This document shows positions 28,969-39,938 of a DNA stretch of 64,000 nt, piece by piece. This DNA is from Pseudomonas moorei. GTDB lineage: Bacteria > Pseudomonadota > Gammaproteobacteria > Pseudomonadales > Pseudomonadaceae. Below the pieces are notes generated by a model. The model did not search any database and was not told the DNA's origin. It was given only the letters and a program-made list of their open reading frames with translations. Each line of letters opens with the position of its first letter. The first letter of the stretch is position 1. Where the stretch lies: positions 310,001-374,000 of the forward strand of contig NZ_VZPP01000002.1 of the NCBI RefSeq assembly GCF_008801475.1. Reading direction: 5' to 3'. The position numbers and the translations under genes are program-made.

Positions 28969-30177
28969 ATGCAGCGGCTGTATCGGAAACGCATTGTTCT
29001 GGGCGTCGGCGGCGGCATTGCTGCCTATAAGAGCGCCGACCTGGTTCGCCGCCTGATGGATCAGGGTGCTGAAGTGCGCGTGGTCATGACCCGTGGCGGC
29101 GCCGAGTTCATCACCCCGCTGACCATGCAGGCCCTGTCCGGGCATCCGGTCCATCTGGATCTGCTGGACCCGGCAGCCGAAGCCGCCATGGGCCACATCG
29201 AGCTGGCGAAATGGGCCGATCTGGTACTGATCGCGCCCGCTACCGCAGACTTGATCGCCCGCCTGGCCCAAGGCATTGCCGATGATTTGCTGACCACCCT
29301 GGTGCTGGCTACCGACGCAGTCGTCGCTGTCGCCCCCGCGATGAACCAGGCCATGTGGCGCGATCCAGCGACCCAGGCCAACCTGCAAACCCTCGAAAGT
29401 CGCGACTTGAAAGTCTTTGGCCCGGCCTCTGGCAGCCAGGCCTGCGGCGACGTCGGCCTGGGTCGCATGCTCGAAGCCACCGATCTGGCCCAGTGCGCCG
29501 CCGACTGCTTCCAGCGCCAGGCGCTGACCGGCAAGCACGTGCTGATCACCGCCGGCCCGACCCAGGAAAACATCGACCCGGTGCGCTACATCACCAATCA
29601 CAGCTCCGGAAAAATGGGCTTCGCCCTGGCTGAAGCGGCTGTTGAAGCCGGCGCTCGGGTGACGCTGATCACCGGCCCCGTGCATCTGCCGACGCCGGAC
29701 CGCGTCACACGCATCGATGTCGTCAGTGCCCGCGACATGCTGGCCGCCTGCGAAGCCGCGATCCCCTGCGACCTGTTCATCGCCTCTGCGGCGGTCGCGG
29801 ATTACCGCCCCGAAGTAGTCGCCCCACAAAAACTCAAGAAAGATCCTACGAACGGCGACGGCTTGTTGCTGCAAATGGTGCGCAACCCGGACATCCTGGC
29901 CAGCATCGCGACACGCCCCGACCGTCCGTTCAGTGTCGGTTTCGCCGCTGAAACCGAACACCTGCTCGACTACGCTGCCCGCAAGTTGAAGGACAAGAAC
30001 CTCGACTTGATCGTCGCCAACGACGTCGCCAACCCGAGCATTGGCTTCAACAGCGAAGAAAACGCCTGCAGCGTGATCGACCGCGAGCTTCACGCCACAC
30101 TTTTCGCCCAGACCAGCAAGAGCAAGATTGCTCGCCAGCTGATCACTTTTATCGCCGAACGTCTGAACCAGGTTTAA
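28969..30177 (+). CDS. coaBC: bifunctional phosphopantothenoylcysteine decarboxylase / phosphopantothenate-cysteine ligase
   Basis: A 402-residue coenzyme A biosynthesis enzyme. The N-terminal CoaC half (to about 190) is FMN-dependent with [36 protein letters not shown] and the catalytic cysteine in [14 protein letters not shown]. The C-terminal CoaB half has [33 protein letters not shown] and KLKK. ATG 28969 begins [16 protein letters not shown], the usual family start, with AAAGG upstream. It is followed five bases later by dut, a conserved pair. Confidence 0.97.
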   Translation: MQRLYRKRIVLGVGGGIAAYKSADLVRRLMDQGAEVRVVMTRGGAEFITPLTMQALSGHPVHLDLLDPAAEAAMGHIELAKWADLVLIAPATADLIARLAQGIADDLLTTLVLATDAVVAVAPAMNQAMWRDPATQANLQTLESRDLKVFGPASGSQACGDVGLGRMLEATDLAQCAADCFQRQALTGKHVLITAGPTQENIDPVRYITNHSSGKMGFALAEAAVEAGARVTLITGPVHLPTPDRVTRIDVVSARDMLAACEAAIPCDLFIASAAVADYRPEVVAPQKLKKDPTNGDGLLLQMVRNPDILASIATRPDRPFSVGFAAETEHLLDYAARKLKDKNLDLIVANDVANPSIGFNSEENACSVIDRELHATLFAQTSKSKIARQLITFIAERLNQV

Positions 30178-30182
30178 TTTAC

Positions 30183-30638
30183 ATGCACGCTTTGCAAGCC
30201 AAGATCCTCGATCCCCGCATCGGTACCGAATTCCCGTTGCCGCAATACGCCACACCGGGCTCCGCCGGCCTCGACCTGCGCGCCATGCTGGAGCAGGACA
30301 TCGTGATCAAGCCGGGTGAAACCGTGCTGATCCCTACCGGCCTGTCGGTCTACATCGGCGACCCGAACCTCGCCGCACTGATCCTGCCGCGCTCCGGCCT
30401 GGGCCATAAGCACGGTATCGTGCTGGGCAACCTGGTGGGGCTGATCGACTCTGATTACCAGGGTCCGCTAATGGTTTCGTGCTGGAACCGTGGCCAGACG
30501 GACTTCACCATGGCCGTGGGCGAACGCCTGGCGCAACTGGTGCTGGTACCGGTGGTGCAGGCACATTTCGAGATGGTCGAAGAGTTCGTCGAAACCCAAC
30601 GTGGCACGGGTGGCTTCGGTCACTCAGGCAGCCACTGA
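30183..30638 (+). CDS. dut: dUTP pyrophosphatase
   Basis: A 151-residue trimeric dUTPase that hydrolyses dUTP to dUMP, keeping uracil out of DNA and feeding thymidylate synthesis. All motifs are visible: [39 protein letters not shown] and the C-terminal GTGGFGHSG. It lies five bases after coaBC. Confidence 0.97.
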   Translation: MHALQAKILDPRIGTEFPLPQYATPGSAGLDLRAMLEQDIVIKPGETVLIPTGLSVYIGDPNLAALILPRSGLGHKHGIVLGNLVGLIDSDYQGPLMVSCWNRGQTDFTMAVGERLAQLVLVPVVQAHFEMVEEFVETQRGTGGFGHSGSH

Positions 30639-30686
30639 TCTCATAGGCTGTCCCCGAGGCGAGGAAACACGCATCCTCGCCATACA

Positions 30687-30724
30687 TTTTGAGCGGCCTC
30701 AACGGGAAGGGTAGCCGCCCAAAA
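30687..30724. promoter_or_regulatory. hairpin in the dut-algC interval
   Basis: TTTTGAGCGGC and GCCGCCCAAAA form an eleven-base stem with one mismatch around 16 bases. Flanking T and A runs let it act as a dut terminator on the plus strand weakly, or as a leader structure of algC. A smaller stem GCGAGG/CCTCGC lies just upstream (30659-30680). No AlgR consensus CCGTTCGTC was found here. Confidence 0.45.
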
Positions 30725-30879
30725 TCAAGGTATTAGCCAACCTATTGGCCGCTGATTCCGCCAGGATGGCCTTTTCGCACCACGAACTCTCTGTGGAAAA
30801 CGCCGTCATACCCTTCAGTTTGAGTCTGCCGAGTCACTCGCAGGCAGGTCCAGCCACATTCGAGATGGAGTTTCCCCAG

Positions 30880-32277
30880 ATGAGCACCCCGGCCAAAATT
30901 GCCCCCAAGTTCCCAGACAGCATTTTCCGCGCCTATGACATTCGCGGCACCGTCCCGGAATTTCTGAACGCAGAAACGGCCTACTGGCTCGGTCGCGCCA
31001 TCGGTGCACAAAGCCTCGCGCAGGGCGAACCCAATGTATCCGTTGGCCGTGATGGTCGCCTGTCCGGCCCGGAGCTGGTGGAAAAACTGATCCAAGGCCT
31101 GGCTGAAAGCGGCTGCCACGTCAGCGACGTCGGCCTGGTGCCAACGCCAGCGCTGTACTACGCCGCCAACATTTTGGCCGGCAAATCCGGGGTCATGCTG
31201 ACCGGCAGCCACAACCCATCGAACTACAACGGCTTCAAAATCGTCATTGCTGGCGATACCTTGGCCAACGAACAGATCCAGGCACTGCATGAACGTCTCA
31301 AGACCAACAACCTGAGCAGCGGCCAAGGCAGCATCACCCGGGTCGAGATCCTCGATCACTACACCACCGAAATCGTCCAGGACATCAAACTGGCCCGCCG
31401 CCTGAAAGTAGTCGTGGACTGCGGCAATGGCGCCGCCGGTGTGATCGCTCCGCAGCTGATCGAAGCGCTGAATTGCGAAGTCATTCCGTTGTTCTGCGAA
31501 GTCGACGGCAACTTCCCGAACCACCATCCGGATCCGGGCAAGCCTGAAAACCTCGTCGACCTGATCGCCAAGGTCAAGGAAACCAACGCTGACATCGGCC
31601 TGGCCTTCGACGGTGACGGTGACCGTGTCGGCGTGGTGACCAACACCGGCAGCATCGTCTATCCGGACCGCCTGCTGATGCTGTTCGCCCGCGACGTGGT
31701 GGCGCGCAACCCGGACGCCGAAATCATCTTCGACGTCAAATGCACCCGTCGCCTGATCCCGCTGATCAAGGAATACGGTGGCCGTCCGCTGATGTGGAAG
31801 ACCGGTCACTCGCTGATCAAGAAGAAAATGAAACAATCCGGCGCCCTGCTGGCCGGCGAAATGAGCGGGCACATCTTCTTCAAGGAGCGCTGGTTCGGTT
31901 TCGACGATGGCATTTACAGCGCCGCGCGGCTGCTGGAGATCCTCAGTAAGGAAAAATCATCGGCCGAAGAGCTGTTCGCGACCTTCCCGAATGATATTTC
32001 TACGCCGGAAATCAATATCCATGTGACCGAAGAGAGCAAATTCAGCATCATTGATGCACTGCACGACGCGCAGTGGGGCGCAGGCGCTGACCTGACCACC
32101 ATTGACGGCGTGCGAGTCGACTATGCCAAAGGCTGGGGCCTGGTTCGCGCGTCCAACACCACACCGGTGCTGGTGCTGCGTTTCGAGGCCGATGACGAGG
32201 CTGAATTGCAGCGCATCAAGGACGTATTCCACGTTCAACTGAAGCGTGTTGCACCTGATCTCCAACTACCGTTTTGA
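30880..32277 (+). CDS. algC: phosphomannomutase/phosphoglucomutase AlgC
   Basis: A 465-residue enzyme interconverting mannose 1- and 6-phosphates and glucose 1- and 6-phosphates, supplying alginate, Psl, LPS core and rhamnolipid precursors. The phospho-serine is S110 in TGSHNPSNYNG; the magnesium loop is DGDGD at 244-248; the sugar loop GEMSGHIFF is near 327. I take ATG 30880 (MSTPAKIAPKFPDSIFRAYDIRG) with GGAG nine bases upstream, giving the stand-alone form without the long N-terminal extension annotated in some pseudomonads. argB follows after 24 bases. Confidence 0.95.
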   Translation: MSTPAKIAPKFPDSIFRAYDIRGTVPEFLNAETAYWLGRAIGAQSLAQGEPNVSVGRDGRLSGPELVEKLIQGLAESGCHVSDVGLVPTPALYYAANILAGKSGVMLTGSHNPSNYNGFKIVIAGDTLANEQIQALHERLKTNNLSSGQGSITRVEILDHYTTEIVQDIKLARRLKVVVDCGNGAAGVIAPQLIEALNCEVIPLFCEVDGNFPNHHPDPGKPENLVDLIAKVKETNADIGLAFDGDGDRVGVVTNTGSIVYPDRLLMLFARDVVARNPDAEIIFDVKCTRRLIPLIKEYGGRPLMWKTGHSLIKKKMKQSGALLAGEMSGHIFFKERWFGFDDGIYSAARLLEILSKEKSSAEELFATFPNDISTPEINIHVTEESKFSIIDALHDAQWGAGADLTTIDGVRVDYAKGWGLVRASNTTPVLVLRFEADDEAELQRIKDVFHVQLKRVAPDLQLPF

Positions 32278-32301
32278 TTTATTGAAGCACCGGAGCCCTG
32301 A

Positions 32302-33207
<906 letters not shown>

Positions 33208-33217
33208 GCGATAGTGC

Positions 33218-33260
33218 AAAAAAAGACCCCGCTCAGCCAGGCTGAGCGGGGTCTTTTTTT
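33218..33260. terminator. rho-independent terminator of argB (bidirectional)
   Basis: GACCCCGCTCAGCC and GGCTGAGCGGGGTC form a 14-base perfect stem with the two-base loop AG, flanked by A-run and T-run of seven. It lies just after the argB stop and could also serve the converging pyrE. Confidence 0.95.
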
Positions 33261-33290
33261 GCCTGCGATCCCTGTAAAAAACTGCCTTTC

Positions 33291-33320
33291 CTGTGGCGAG
33301 GGAGCTTGCTCCCCCGTCAC
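33291..33320. repeat. short REP-like hairpin
   Basis: GTGGCGAGGGAGCTTGCTCC followed by CCCGTCAC forms a stem with one mismatch, the same type as the perfect copy at 61186-61217. It lies between the argB terminator and the pyrE stop. Confidence 0.75.
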
Positions 33321-33346
33321 AAAAGCTCGTCCCAAAGGGAATTACA

Positions 33347-33991
33347 TCAAACGCCGAACTGAGCGCGGTACGCTTCTACAGCCGGCAAGTGCTGCTTGAG
33401 CTGCGGATCATCAGCCAGGAATTCCAGCACCTGGTTCAGCGAAACGATGCTGATCACCGGGATACCGAAATCGCGCTCCACTTCCTGGATCGCCGACAGC
33501 TCGCCGTTGCCACGCTCCTGACGGTTCAGGGCGATCAGCACGCCAGCGGCCTTGGCGCCGTCCTGGGACGCGATGATTTGCATCACCTCGCGAATGGCGG
33601 TGCCAGCGGTGATCACGTCGTCAATGATCAGCACGTTGCCGGTCAATGGTGCGCCGACCAGGCTGCCGCCTTCGCCGTGAGCCTTGGCTTCCTTGCGGTT
33701 GAAACACCAGGGCAGGTCACGGTTGTGATGCTCGGCCAATGCCACGGCGGTGGTCGCCGCCAACGGGATGCCTTTGTAGGCTGGCCCGAACAGCACATCG
33801 AAGGAAATACCGCTTTCGGCAATGGCTGCGGCATAGAAACGCCCCAGCTGCGCCAGGGCCGAACCTGTATTGAACAGGCCGGCATTGAAGAAGTAAGGAC
33901 TGGTACGTCCGGACTTCAGGGTGAACTCACCGAAGCGCAAAACGCCGCGATCGATGGCAAAACGAATGAAATCGCGCTGATACGCTTGCAT
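33347..33991 (-). CDS. pyrE: orotate phosphoribosyltransferase
   Basis: A 214-residue enzyme making OMP from orotate and PRPP in pyrimidine synthesis. It carries [18 protein letters not shown] at the N-terminus, [18 protein letters not shown] (flexible catalytic loop) and the PRPP motif [13 protein letters not shown]. It is divergent from crc, an arrangement conserved in Pseudomonas. A perfect palindrome lies in the 81-base interval. Confidence 0.97.
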   Translation of the reverse strand: MQAYQRDFIRFAIDRGVLRFGEFTLKSGRTSPYFFNAGLFNTGSALAQLGRFYAAAIAESGISFDVLFGPAYKGIPLAATTAVALAEHHNRDLPWCFNRKEAKAHGEGGSLVGAPLTGNVLIIDDVITAGTAIREVMQIIASQDGAKAAGVLIALNRQERGNGELSAIQEVERDFGIPVISIVSLNQVLEFLADDPQLKQHLPAVEAYRAQFGV

Positions 33992-34035
33992 GGAAAAACC
34001 CCAAATACCACGGATTTAGCTAATTAGCTTGACGC

Positions 34036-34050
34036 CGTGTATCATACACG
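34036..34050. promoter_or_regulatory. perfect 15-base palindrome in the pyrE/crc divergent interval
   Basis: CGTGTAT C ATACACG has seven-base perfect arms around a central C. It contains TATCAT on the plus strand and TATGAT on the minus, so it may overlap a -10 element of either gene. It lies 22 bases before the crc ATG and 44 bases before pyrE. Binding protein unknown. Confidence 0.45.
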
Positions 34051-34072
34051 CACGCGATTTTTGGGGCCATTT

Positions 34073-34852
34073 ATGCGGATCATCAGTGTGAACGTCAATG
34101 GTATTCAGGCTGCAGTCGAGCGTGGTTTGCTCAGTTGGCTGCAAGCACAGAATGCCGACGTCATCTGCCTGCAGGACACCCGCGCCTCCGCCTTTGAACT
34201 GGACGATCCAGCCTTCCAACTGGATGGATACTTCCTTTATGCCTGCGATGCCGAAGTCCCCGCCCAAGGTGGCGTGGCTTTGTATTCGCGGCTGCAACCG
34301 AAGGCTGTCATCAGCGGTCTCGGTTTCGAGACGGCCGACCGCTACGGGCGCTACCTGCAAGCCGATTTCGACAAGGTCAGCATCGCGACCTTGCTGCTCC
34401 CTTCGGGGCAGAACGGCGATGAAGACTTGAACCAGAAGTTCAAGCTAATGGACGACTTCGCCCGTTACCTGGATAAACAGCGACGCAAACGTCGCGAGTA
34501 CATTTACTGTGGCTCGCTGTACGTGGCGCAACAGAAGCTGGATATCAAGAACTGGCGCGACAGCCAGCAATCCCCGGGCTTCCTGGCACCTGAACGTGCC
34601 TGGATGGACGAGATTGTCGGCAACATGGGCTATGTCGATGCCCTGCGCGAAGTCAGCCGTGAAGGCGATCAGTACAGCTGGTGGCCGGATAATGAACAAG
34701 CCGAAATGCTCAACCTCGGTTGGCGTTTCGACTATCAACTGCTGACCCCGGGTCTGCGTCGCTTCGTACGCAGCGCACGCTTGCCACGCCAGCCGCGGTT
34801 CTCGCAACACGCGCCGCTGATCGTGGACTACGACTGGACGCTGACCATCTAA
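34073..34852 (+). CDS. crc: catabolite repression control protein Crc
   Basis: A 259-residue protein of the exonuclease/endonuclease/phosphatase fold (MRIISVNVNGIQAAVERGLLSWLQAQNADVICLQDTRA). Pseudomonas Crc is not a nuclease; it joins Hfq on A-rich motifs of target messages to block translation under good carbon supply and is titrated by CrcZ-type small RNAs, which are not in this window. ATG 34073 is the family start; the frame to 34037 adds residues across the palindrome and lacks support. Ends at a strong terminator. Confidence 0.96.
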   Translation: MRIISVNVNGIQAAVERGLLSWLQAQNADVICLQDTRASAFELDDPAFQLDGYFLYACDAEVPAQGGVALYSRLQPKAVISGLGFETADRYGRYLQADFDKVSIATLLLPSGQNGDEDLNQKFKLMDDFARYLDKQRRKRREYIYCGSLYVAQQKLDIKNWRDSQQSPGFLAPERAWMDEIVGNMGYVDALREVSREGDQYSWWPDNEQAEMLNLGWRFDYQLLTPGLRRFVRSARLPRQPRFSQHAPLIVDYDWTLTI

Positions 34853-34867
34853 GCGTTGCATCGAATG

Positions 34868-34904
34868 AAAAATGCCCGTATCGCAAGATACGGGCATTTT
34901 TTTT
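34868..34904. terminator. rho-independent terminator between crc and gltS (bidirectional)
   Basis: AAAAATGCCCGTATC and GATACGGGCATTTTT form a perfect stem around GCAA, with a T-run of eight. It serves crc on the plus strand and lies 24 bases past the gltS stop on the minus strand. Confidence 0.94.
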
Positions 34905-34928
34905 GGATCATCAGCAGTGTTCGGATCT

Positions 34929-36134
34929 TCAGGCAGCGGCGAAGATCGGCAACGCAAGGTACAACTTGATCACGATCACATTAATGATGTCGATGAAGAA
35001 CGCCCCTACCATCGGCACCACCAGAAATGCTATCTGCGAAGGCCCATAACGCTGAGTCACCGCTTGCATGTTAGCGATCGCCGTTGGCGTGGCACCCAGC
35101 CCGAAACCGCAGTGTCCTGCCGCCAGCACTGCCGCATCGTAGTTGCTGCCCATGACCCTGAAAGTCACGAACATCGCGAATAGCGCCATGACCAGGGTCT
35201 GCGCAGCCAGGATAATGAAGATAGGCAACGCCAGTGCAGCCAGGTCCCAAAGTTTGAGTGACATTAGCGCAATCGCCAGAAACAGCGACAAGCTGACATT
35301 ACCCAGCACTGAAACTTCACGCTCAAACACCTGATACAAGCCAAGTGCGGAAAGACCGTTGCGCAAAACCACACCCACGAACAAGACGCAAACGAACGTC
35401 GGCAGCTCAAAGGCGGTGTCCTTCAACAGACCATTCAGGAGAGAACCTGCCAGCAAACTGACCGCAATCAGCGCGAGCGTCTCGATGAACGAAAATGGCG
35501 TGATCGAGCGCTCTTTGTTCGGTTGCTCAAAGCCCCTGGGCATCCCTGGCTTCGCTTGCTCAAGGCCGGGTACCTGAACACGGTTGATGAGCAGGCGAGC
35601 GACCGGCCCACCAATCAATCCGCCCAGGACCAGGCCAAAGGTTGCAGAAGCCATCGCCAGCTCGGAAGCAGAGGCCAGGCCATACTTCTCGCTGAACGTC
35701 GCGCTCCACGCCGCGCCTGTACCGTGCCCACCCGCCAGCGTAACGGAGCCTGTCAGCAGGCCCATCAAGGGATCGAGCCCCAACGCCGTTGCGAGACCGA
35801 TGCCCATGGCATTCTGGACCACCAGAAGCCCGATGACCGCCAGTAGAAAAATCCCCACTATGCGCCCGCCTTTCTTCAAGCTGGCGAAGTCTGCACTCAA
35901 GCCAATGGTGGCAAAAAACGCCAACATCAAGGGTGTCTGCAGTGAAGTATCAAATCGAACTTCAATGTCCAGGCCTCGCAGGGCCAGGAGAGCCAGAGCA
36001 ACCAGCAGTCCTCCTGCTACAGGTTCAGGGATATTGTAAGTACGTAAAAAGCCGACACGCGTGACAAGCCCTCGTCCCAGTAACAGCACCAGGGAGGCAG
36101 CCACAAGTGTTCCGTAAAAATCGAGCTGAAACAT
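34929..36134 (-). CDS. gltS: sodium/glutamate symporter GltS
   Basis: A 401-residue inner-membrane Na+-coupled glutamate importer with about 10-12 hydrophobic segments. It aligns by eye over its full length with E. coli GltS: MFQLDFYGTLVAASLVLLLGRGLV, GGHGTGAAWS (first reentrant loop) and AAGHCGFGLGATPTAIANMQ (second). The start is set by this similarity, since the upstream ribosome-binding site is poor. I do not recall gltS at this site in P. aeruginosa, where crc is next to the DUF4870 gene, so this may be an insertion; the flanking DNA is unusually AT-rich. Confidence 0.94.
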   Translation of the reverse strand: MFQLDFYGTLVAASLVLLLGRGLVTRVGFLRTYNIPEPVAGGLLVALALLALRGLDIEVRFDTSLQTPLMLAFFATIGLSADFASLKKGGRIVGIFLLAVIGLLVVQNAMGIGLATALGLDPLMGLLTGSVTLAGGHGTGAAWSATFSEKYGLASASELAMASATFGLVLGGLIGGPVARLLINRVQVPGLEQAKPGMPRGFEQPNKERSITPFSFIETLALIAVSLLAGSLLNGLLKDTAFELPTFVCVLFVGVVLRNGLSALGLYQVFEREVSVLGNVSLSLFLAIALMSLKLWDLAALALPIFIILAAQTLVMALFAMFVTFRVMGSNYDAAVLAAGHCGFGLGATPTAIANMQAVTQRYGPSQIAFLVVPMVGAFFIDIINVIVIKLYLALPIFAAA

Positions 36135-36567
36135 TGGAATAATTCATTGATATATATTCAGGGGCGAACTTTTTACCTGGACTCGCCTCTTGAACAGGTT
36201 GATCACTCAACACTGATTAATTGAGATTCAAGGACCGTCAATGGTTTGAATATATCGAAATATTTCTAGATAAATATTACTTGGCGCAACCTTATCAACC
36301 ACCAAGTCGCATTGCCAAGCAGATAGGCCGTGTTAAAGCGTTGCAGTTGTGACTAAACGTGTAAGACGATTGTATATATGTGTATGAGAAAATTTCTGCA
36401 GCGCCTGAATTTTGCAGTGACAACCGTTACACACAACTTGAAACATTCAACTGTTTTTAGAAGAGCAAATGCCCCGAAATCGGGGCATTTGTTTTAAATC
36501 GAAAAAGATAAGCGAGTAATGTCGTCTTTTCTGGTCAACAAACTCATGCCGACAGGGCACGGATTGC
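36135..36567. other. 433-base AT-rich intergenic region, candidate small-RNA locus
   Basis: No open frame is credible. The DNA is much richer in A and T than its neighbours (for example TTTGAATATATCGAAATATT at 36245-36264). Reading plus, TTGTGA at 36347-36352 is followed after 17 bases by TTGTAT and then TATATA, about 90 bases before a strong plus-strand hairpin with a T-run. A transcript of roughly 110 bases on the plus strand would fit, antisense to nothing known. The minus strand carries the gltS leader and promoter. Confidence 0.4.
36466..36495 (+). terminator. rho-independent terminator without an upstream plus-strand gene
   Basis: CAAATGCCCCG and CGGGGCATTTG form an eleven-base perfect stem around AAAT, followed by TTTT on the plus strand. 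On the minus strand the stem is followed by CTCTTCT, a poorer tail, though it lies 72 bases past the DUF4870 stop and could serve that gene. Strand assignment is therefore tentative. Confidence 0.65.
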
Positions 36568-36936
36568 TTATTTGATCAGCCGCCAGGTGAACGGATACCG
36601 ATAAGGCACCCCTTCATTGGCTTTCACTCCAGCAATAATGGTCAGTACCAACGCACCAATCGCGATCAGACCAAACAGGAAGAATCCGACGATCACCACC
36701 ATCAGCAAAAAACAAATGGCAGAAGCTATGGCGACAGTGAGCTGAAAGTTCAGTGCTTCCTTGCCCTGCGCATCGACAAACGGGTCCATCTCACGCTTCA
36801 TCTGCCAGAGAATCAATGGGCCGATCAAGGTACCGAATGGAATCCAGATCCCCAGCAAGGCGGACAGGTGACAAAACATCGCCCACTGCCGAACCTCTTT
36901 GCTCGGGGTGGGAAGCAGCTGCTGTTCGTCACTCAT
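36568..36936 (-). CDS. DUF4870 small membrane protein
   Basis: A 122-residue protein with a soluble start (MSDEQQLLPTPSKEVRQWAMFCHLSALLG) and three hydrophobic segments at about 20-45, 68-92 and 90-110, ending in the VPYRYPFTWRLIK tail. This is the DUF4870/Tic20-like family; function unknown. It matches PA5333 in place, upstream-adjacent to rph by 28 bases in the same direction. AAGGAGGGCGCC precedes ATG 36936. Confidence 0.88.
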   Translation of the reverse strand: MSDEQQLLPTPSKEVRQWAMFCHLSALLGIWIPFGTLIGPLILWQMKREMDPFVDAQGKEALNFQLTVAIASAICFLLMVVIVGFFLFGLIAIGALVLTIIAGVKANEGVPYRYPFTWRLIK

Positions 36937-36964
36937 GGCGCCCTCCTTGCCTGGACCATTCCGG

Positions 36965-37687
36965 TTAGTCAGCCAGTGCAGCCTTTTGCAGGTCGAAGAT
37001 CTCGTTCATGCCTTTCTTCGCCAGTTCCAGCATGGCGTTCAGCTCTTCAGGCTGGAACGGTGCGCCTTCGGCAGTACCCTGGACTTCGATGAAACCACCG
37101 GTACTGGTCATCACTACGTTCAGGTCGGTCTCGGCTGCGGAGTCTTCCAGGTAATCGAGGTCCAGCACTGGCTCGCCCTGATACATGCCCACCGAAACGG
37201 CTCCGATCATTTGCTTGAGCGGGTCGCCGCCCTTCAGGCCGCCGCGCTTCTTGATCACTTTCAAGGCATCGACCAGCGCAACCATGGCGCCAGTGATGGA
37301 TGCGGTGCGGGTGCCGCCGTCAGCCTGGATCACGTCGCAGTCGACGTACAGGGTAACGTCGCCCAGCTTGGACATGTCCAGCGAAGCGCGCAGGGAACGG
37401 CCGATCAGGCGCTGGATCTCCAGAGTGCGACCGCCTTGCTTGCCGCGGCTTGCTTCACGCTGGTTACGCTCACCGGTGGCGCGCGGCAGCATGCCGTATT
37501 CGGCCGTCAGCCAGCCCTGGCCCTGACCTTTGAGAAAACGCGGCACGCCATTCTCGACGCTGACGGTGCAGATGACTTTGGTATCACCGAACTCGACCAG
37601 TACAGATCCCTCGGCGTGTTTGGTGTAGTTGCGGGTAATGCGGATCGAGCGGAGCTGATCGGCAGCGCGACCACTTGGACGTTTCAT
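36965..37687 (-). CDS. rph: ribonuclease PH
   Basis: A 240-residue phosphorolytic 3'-5' exoribonuclease that trims tRNA 3' ends. It starts [45 protein letters not shown] and shows [35 protein letters not shown], with the phosphate-binding arginines, and [22 protein letters not shown] 37687 is used; the frame running to 37939 is upstream read-through. It is divergent from yicC and co-directional with the DUF4870 gene 28 bases downstream. Confidence 0.97.
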   Translation of the reverse strand: MKRPSGRAADQLRSIRITRNYTKHAEGSVLVEFGDTKVICTVSVENGVPRFLKGQGQGWLTAEYGMLPRATGERNQREASRGKQGGRTLEIQRLIGRSLRASLDMSKLGDVTLYVDCDVIQADGGTRTASITGAMVALVDALKVIKKRGGLKGGDPLKQMIGAVSVGMYQGEPVLDLDYLEDSAAETDLNVVMTSTGGFIEVQGTAEGAPFQPEELNAMLELAKKGMNEIFDLQKAALAD

Positions 37688-37833
37688 AAGGGATACCTGT
37701 ACGGGGACGGAAAACTGCGGAGCATTATAGAGCCGACGGCCACCGCTGGGCACTTCTAAAAAAATCCTCCGACGACCGAAGGCTCTGAACAGCCCGTCGC
37801 CGAAGCTTTGCAGCCGTTTGTGACAGCCTGTGT

Positions 37834-37863
37834 TTGGGCGCATACGTACCACTGCGCTACAAT
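37834..37863 (+). promoter_or_regulatory. candidate sigma-70 promoter of yicC-gmk
   Basis: TTGGGC (37834-37839) and TACAAT (37858-37863) are 18 bases apart, about 90 bases before the yicC ATG. This is the best match in the divergent rph/yicC interval. Confidence 0.55.
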
Positions 37864-37953
37864 CCTGCGCCTTTGCTGCCAGTCGGCTTAAATTCATTGA
37901 TATCGGATGACCGGAATCGCTGTTCCGGCCGATCTGCATTGCGAGGTACCGCC

Positions 37954-38817
37954 ATGGTGCACAGCATGACCGCCTTCGCCCGCGTCGAGAAAGCCGGCGT
38001 TCAGGGCACCCTGAGCTGGGAACTGCGCTCGGTCAACAGCCGGTACCTGGAACCCCACTTGCGTCTGCCCGAGTCTTTTCGCGACCTTGAAGGTGCCGTG
38101 CGCGAAGCCCTGCGCCAGGGCGTGTCCCGGGGCAAGCTGGAATGCACCCTGCGCTTCACCGAAGAAAACACGGGCAAACCGCTGCAAGTCGACCAGGCGC
38201 GCGCCGCGCAATTGGTCGCCGCCGCCGAGACGATCGCCAGCCTGATCAAAAATCCGGCAGCGCTGAACCCCCTCGAAGTCCTCGCCTGGCCCGGCGTGCT
38301 GGTAGGCGATGCCACCGACCCGCAAGCGCTGAACGCCGAAGCACTGGCGCTGTTCAACCAGGGACTGAAGGAACTCAAGTCCGGCCGCGAGCGCGAAGGC
38401 GCGGAGCTGGCGCGGTTGATCAACGAGCGCCTGACCTCCATTGAAGAAGACGTGGTGACCTTGCGCGAATTGGTCCCGCAGATGCTCGCCACCCAGCGTC
38501 AGAAGGTCCTCGACCGTTTCGCCGACATGAAGGCCGAGATGGACCCGCAGCGCCTGGAGCAGGAAATGGTCATGCTCGCGCAAAAGAGCGACGTCGCCGA
38601 AGAACTGGATCGCCTGAGCACTCACATCATTGAAGTTCGCCGGGTACTCAAGTCCGGCGGCGCTGCCGGACGGCGCCTGGATTTCCTGATGCAGGAGCTC
38701 AACCGCGAAGCCAACACACTGGGCTCCAAAGCCTTCGACCCGCGCAGCACCCAGGCTGCGGTCAACCTCAAGGTGTTGATCGAGCAGATGCGCGAACAAG
38801 TGCAGAATATTGAGTAA
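37954..38817 (+). CDS. yicC: YicC-family endoribonuclease
   Basis: A 287-residue protein with the N-terminal YicC_N domain ([40 protein letters not shown]) and the C-terminal DUF1732 domain (EEVDRL-like [45 protein letters not shown]). E. coli YicC is a ribonuclease that works with PNPase. ATG 37954 follows GAGG by eight bases. It is 12 bases upstream of gmk, a widely kept pair. Confidence 0.93.
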   Translation: MVHSMTAFARVEKAGVQGTLSWELRSVNSRYLEPHLRLPESFRDLEGAVREALRQGVSRGKLECTLRFTEENTGKPLQVDQARAAQLVAAAETIASLIKNPAALNPLEVLAWPGVLVGDATDPQALNAEALALFNQGLKELKSGREREGAELARLINERLTSIEEDVVTLRELVPQMLATQRQKVLDRFADMKAEMDPQRLEQEMVMLAQKSDVAEELDRLSTHIIEVRRVLKSGGAAGRRLDFLMQELNREANTLGSKAFDPRSTQAAVNLKVLIEQMREQVQNIE

Positions 38818-39450
<633 letters not shown>

Positions 39451-39517
39451 ACAGCTCTTCCCAAAACCGCTGCGAGGGCTTTACATTGGCACTTGCAGCG
39501 CGTTGAAGGGCTTGATC

Positions 39518-39554
39518 AAAAAATCAGCGCTTCCCTAATCGCTGGTGATTTTTT
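39518..39554 (+). terminator. rho-independent terminator of gmk
   Basis: AAAAAATCAGCG and CGCTGGTGATTTTTT pair with a small bulge around CTTCCCTAAT; the T-run of six is at 39549-39554. It separates gmk from rpoZ. Confidence 0.75.
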
Positions 39555-39617
39555 AAACTGTTGAGTCCGCTCGCCCATCCGGGCAGCGCGCATATTGCAT
39601 TTGCTACGAGGAAGACC

Positions 39618-39881
39618 ATGGCCCGCGTAACCGTTGAAGACTGCCTAGAACACGTGGATAACCGCTTTGAGCTGGTCATGCTCTCTACCAAGCGTGCCCG
39701 TCAACTGGCCACCGGCGGCAAAGAGCCGAAAGTAGCATGGGAAAACGACAAGCCTACCGTCGTCGCCCTGCGTGAAATCGCTGAAGGCCTGATCGACTAC
39801 GCAGCTATCGCCGAAGCCGAAATCGTTGAAGATGAACCGCTTTTTGCTGCATTCGAGGACGAGTCCAACGAGGCCGTCTAA
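39618..39881 (+). CDS. rpoZ: RNA polymerase omega subunit
   Basis: An 87-residue subunit ([30 protein letters not shown]) that aids RNA polymerase assembly and forms part of the ppGpp site. GAGGAAG lies before ATG 39618; the longer frame from 39561 is not supported. spoT follows after 57 bases, the usual arrangement. Confidence 0.97.
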   Translation: MARVTVEDCLEHVDNRFELVMLSTKRARQLATGGKEPKVAWENDKPTVVALREIAEGLIDYAAIAEAEIVEDEPLFAAFEDESNEAV

Positions 39882-39938
39882 GCCTATGCCTGGTCGACGT
39901 AGCACGGCGCGGGATCACAGCTTACGGCAGGAGTCATC

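Noticed and set aside
30745..30879. 45-codon N-terminal extension of algC
   Set aside because: No ribosome-binding site, no similarity to known AlgC starts, and it crosses leader sequence; ATG 30880 has GGAG upstream.
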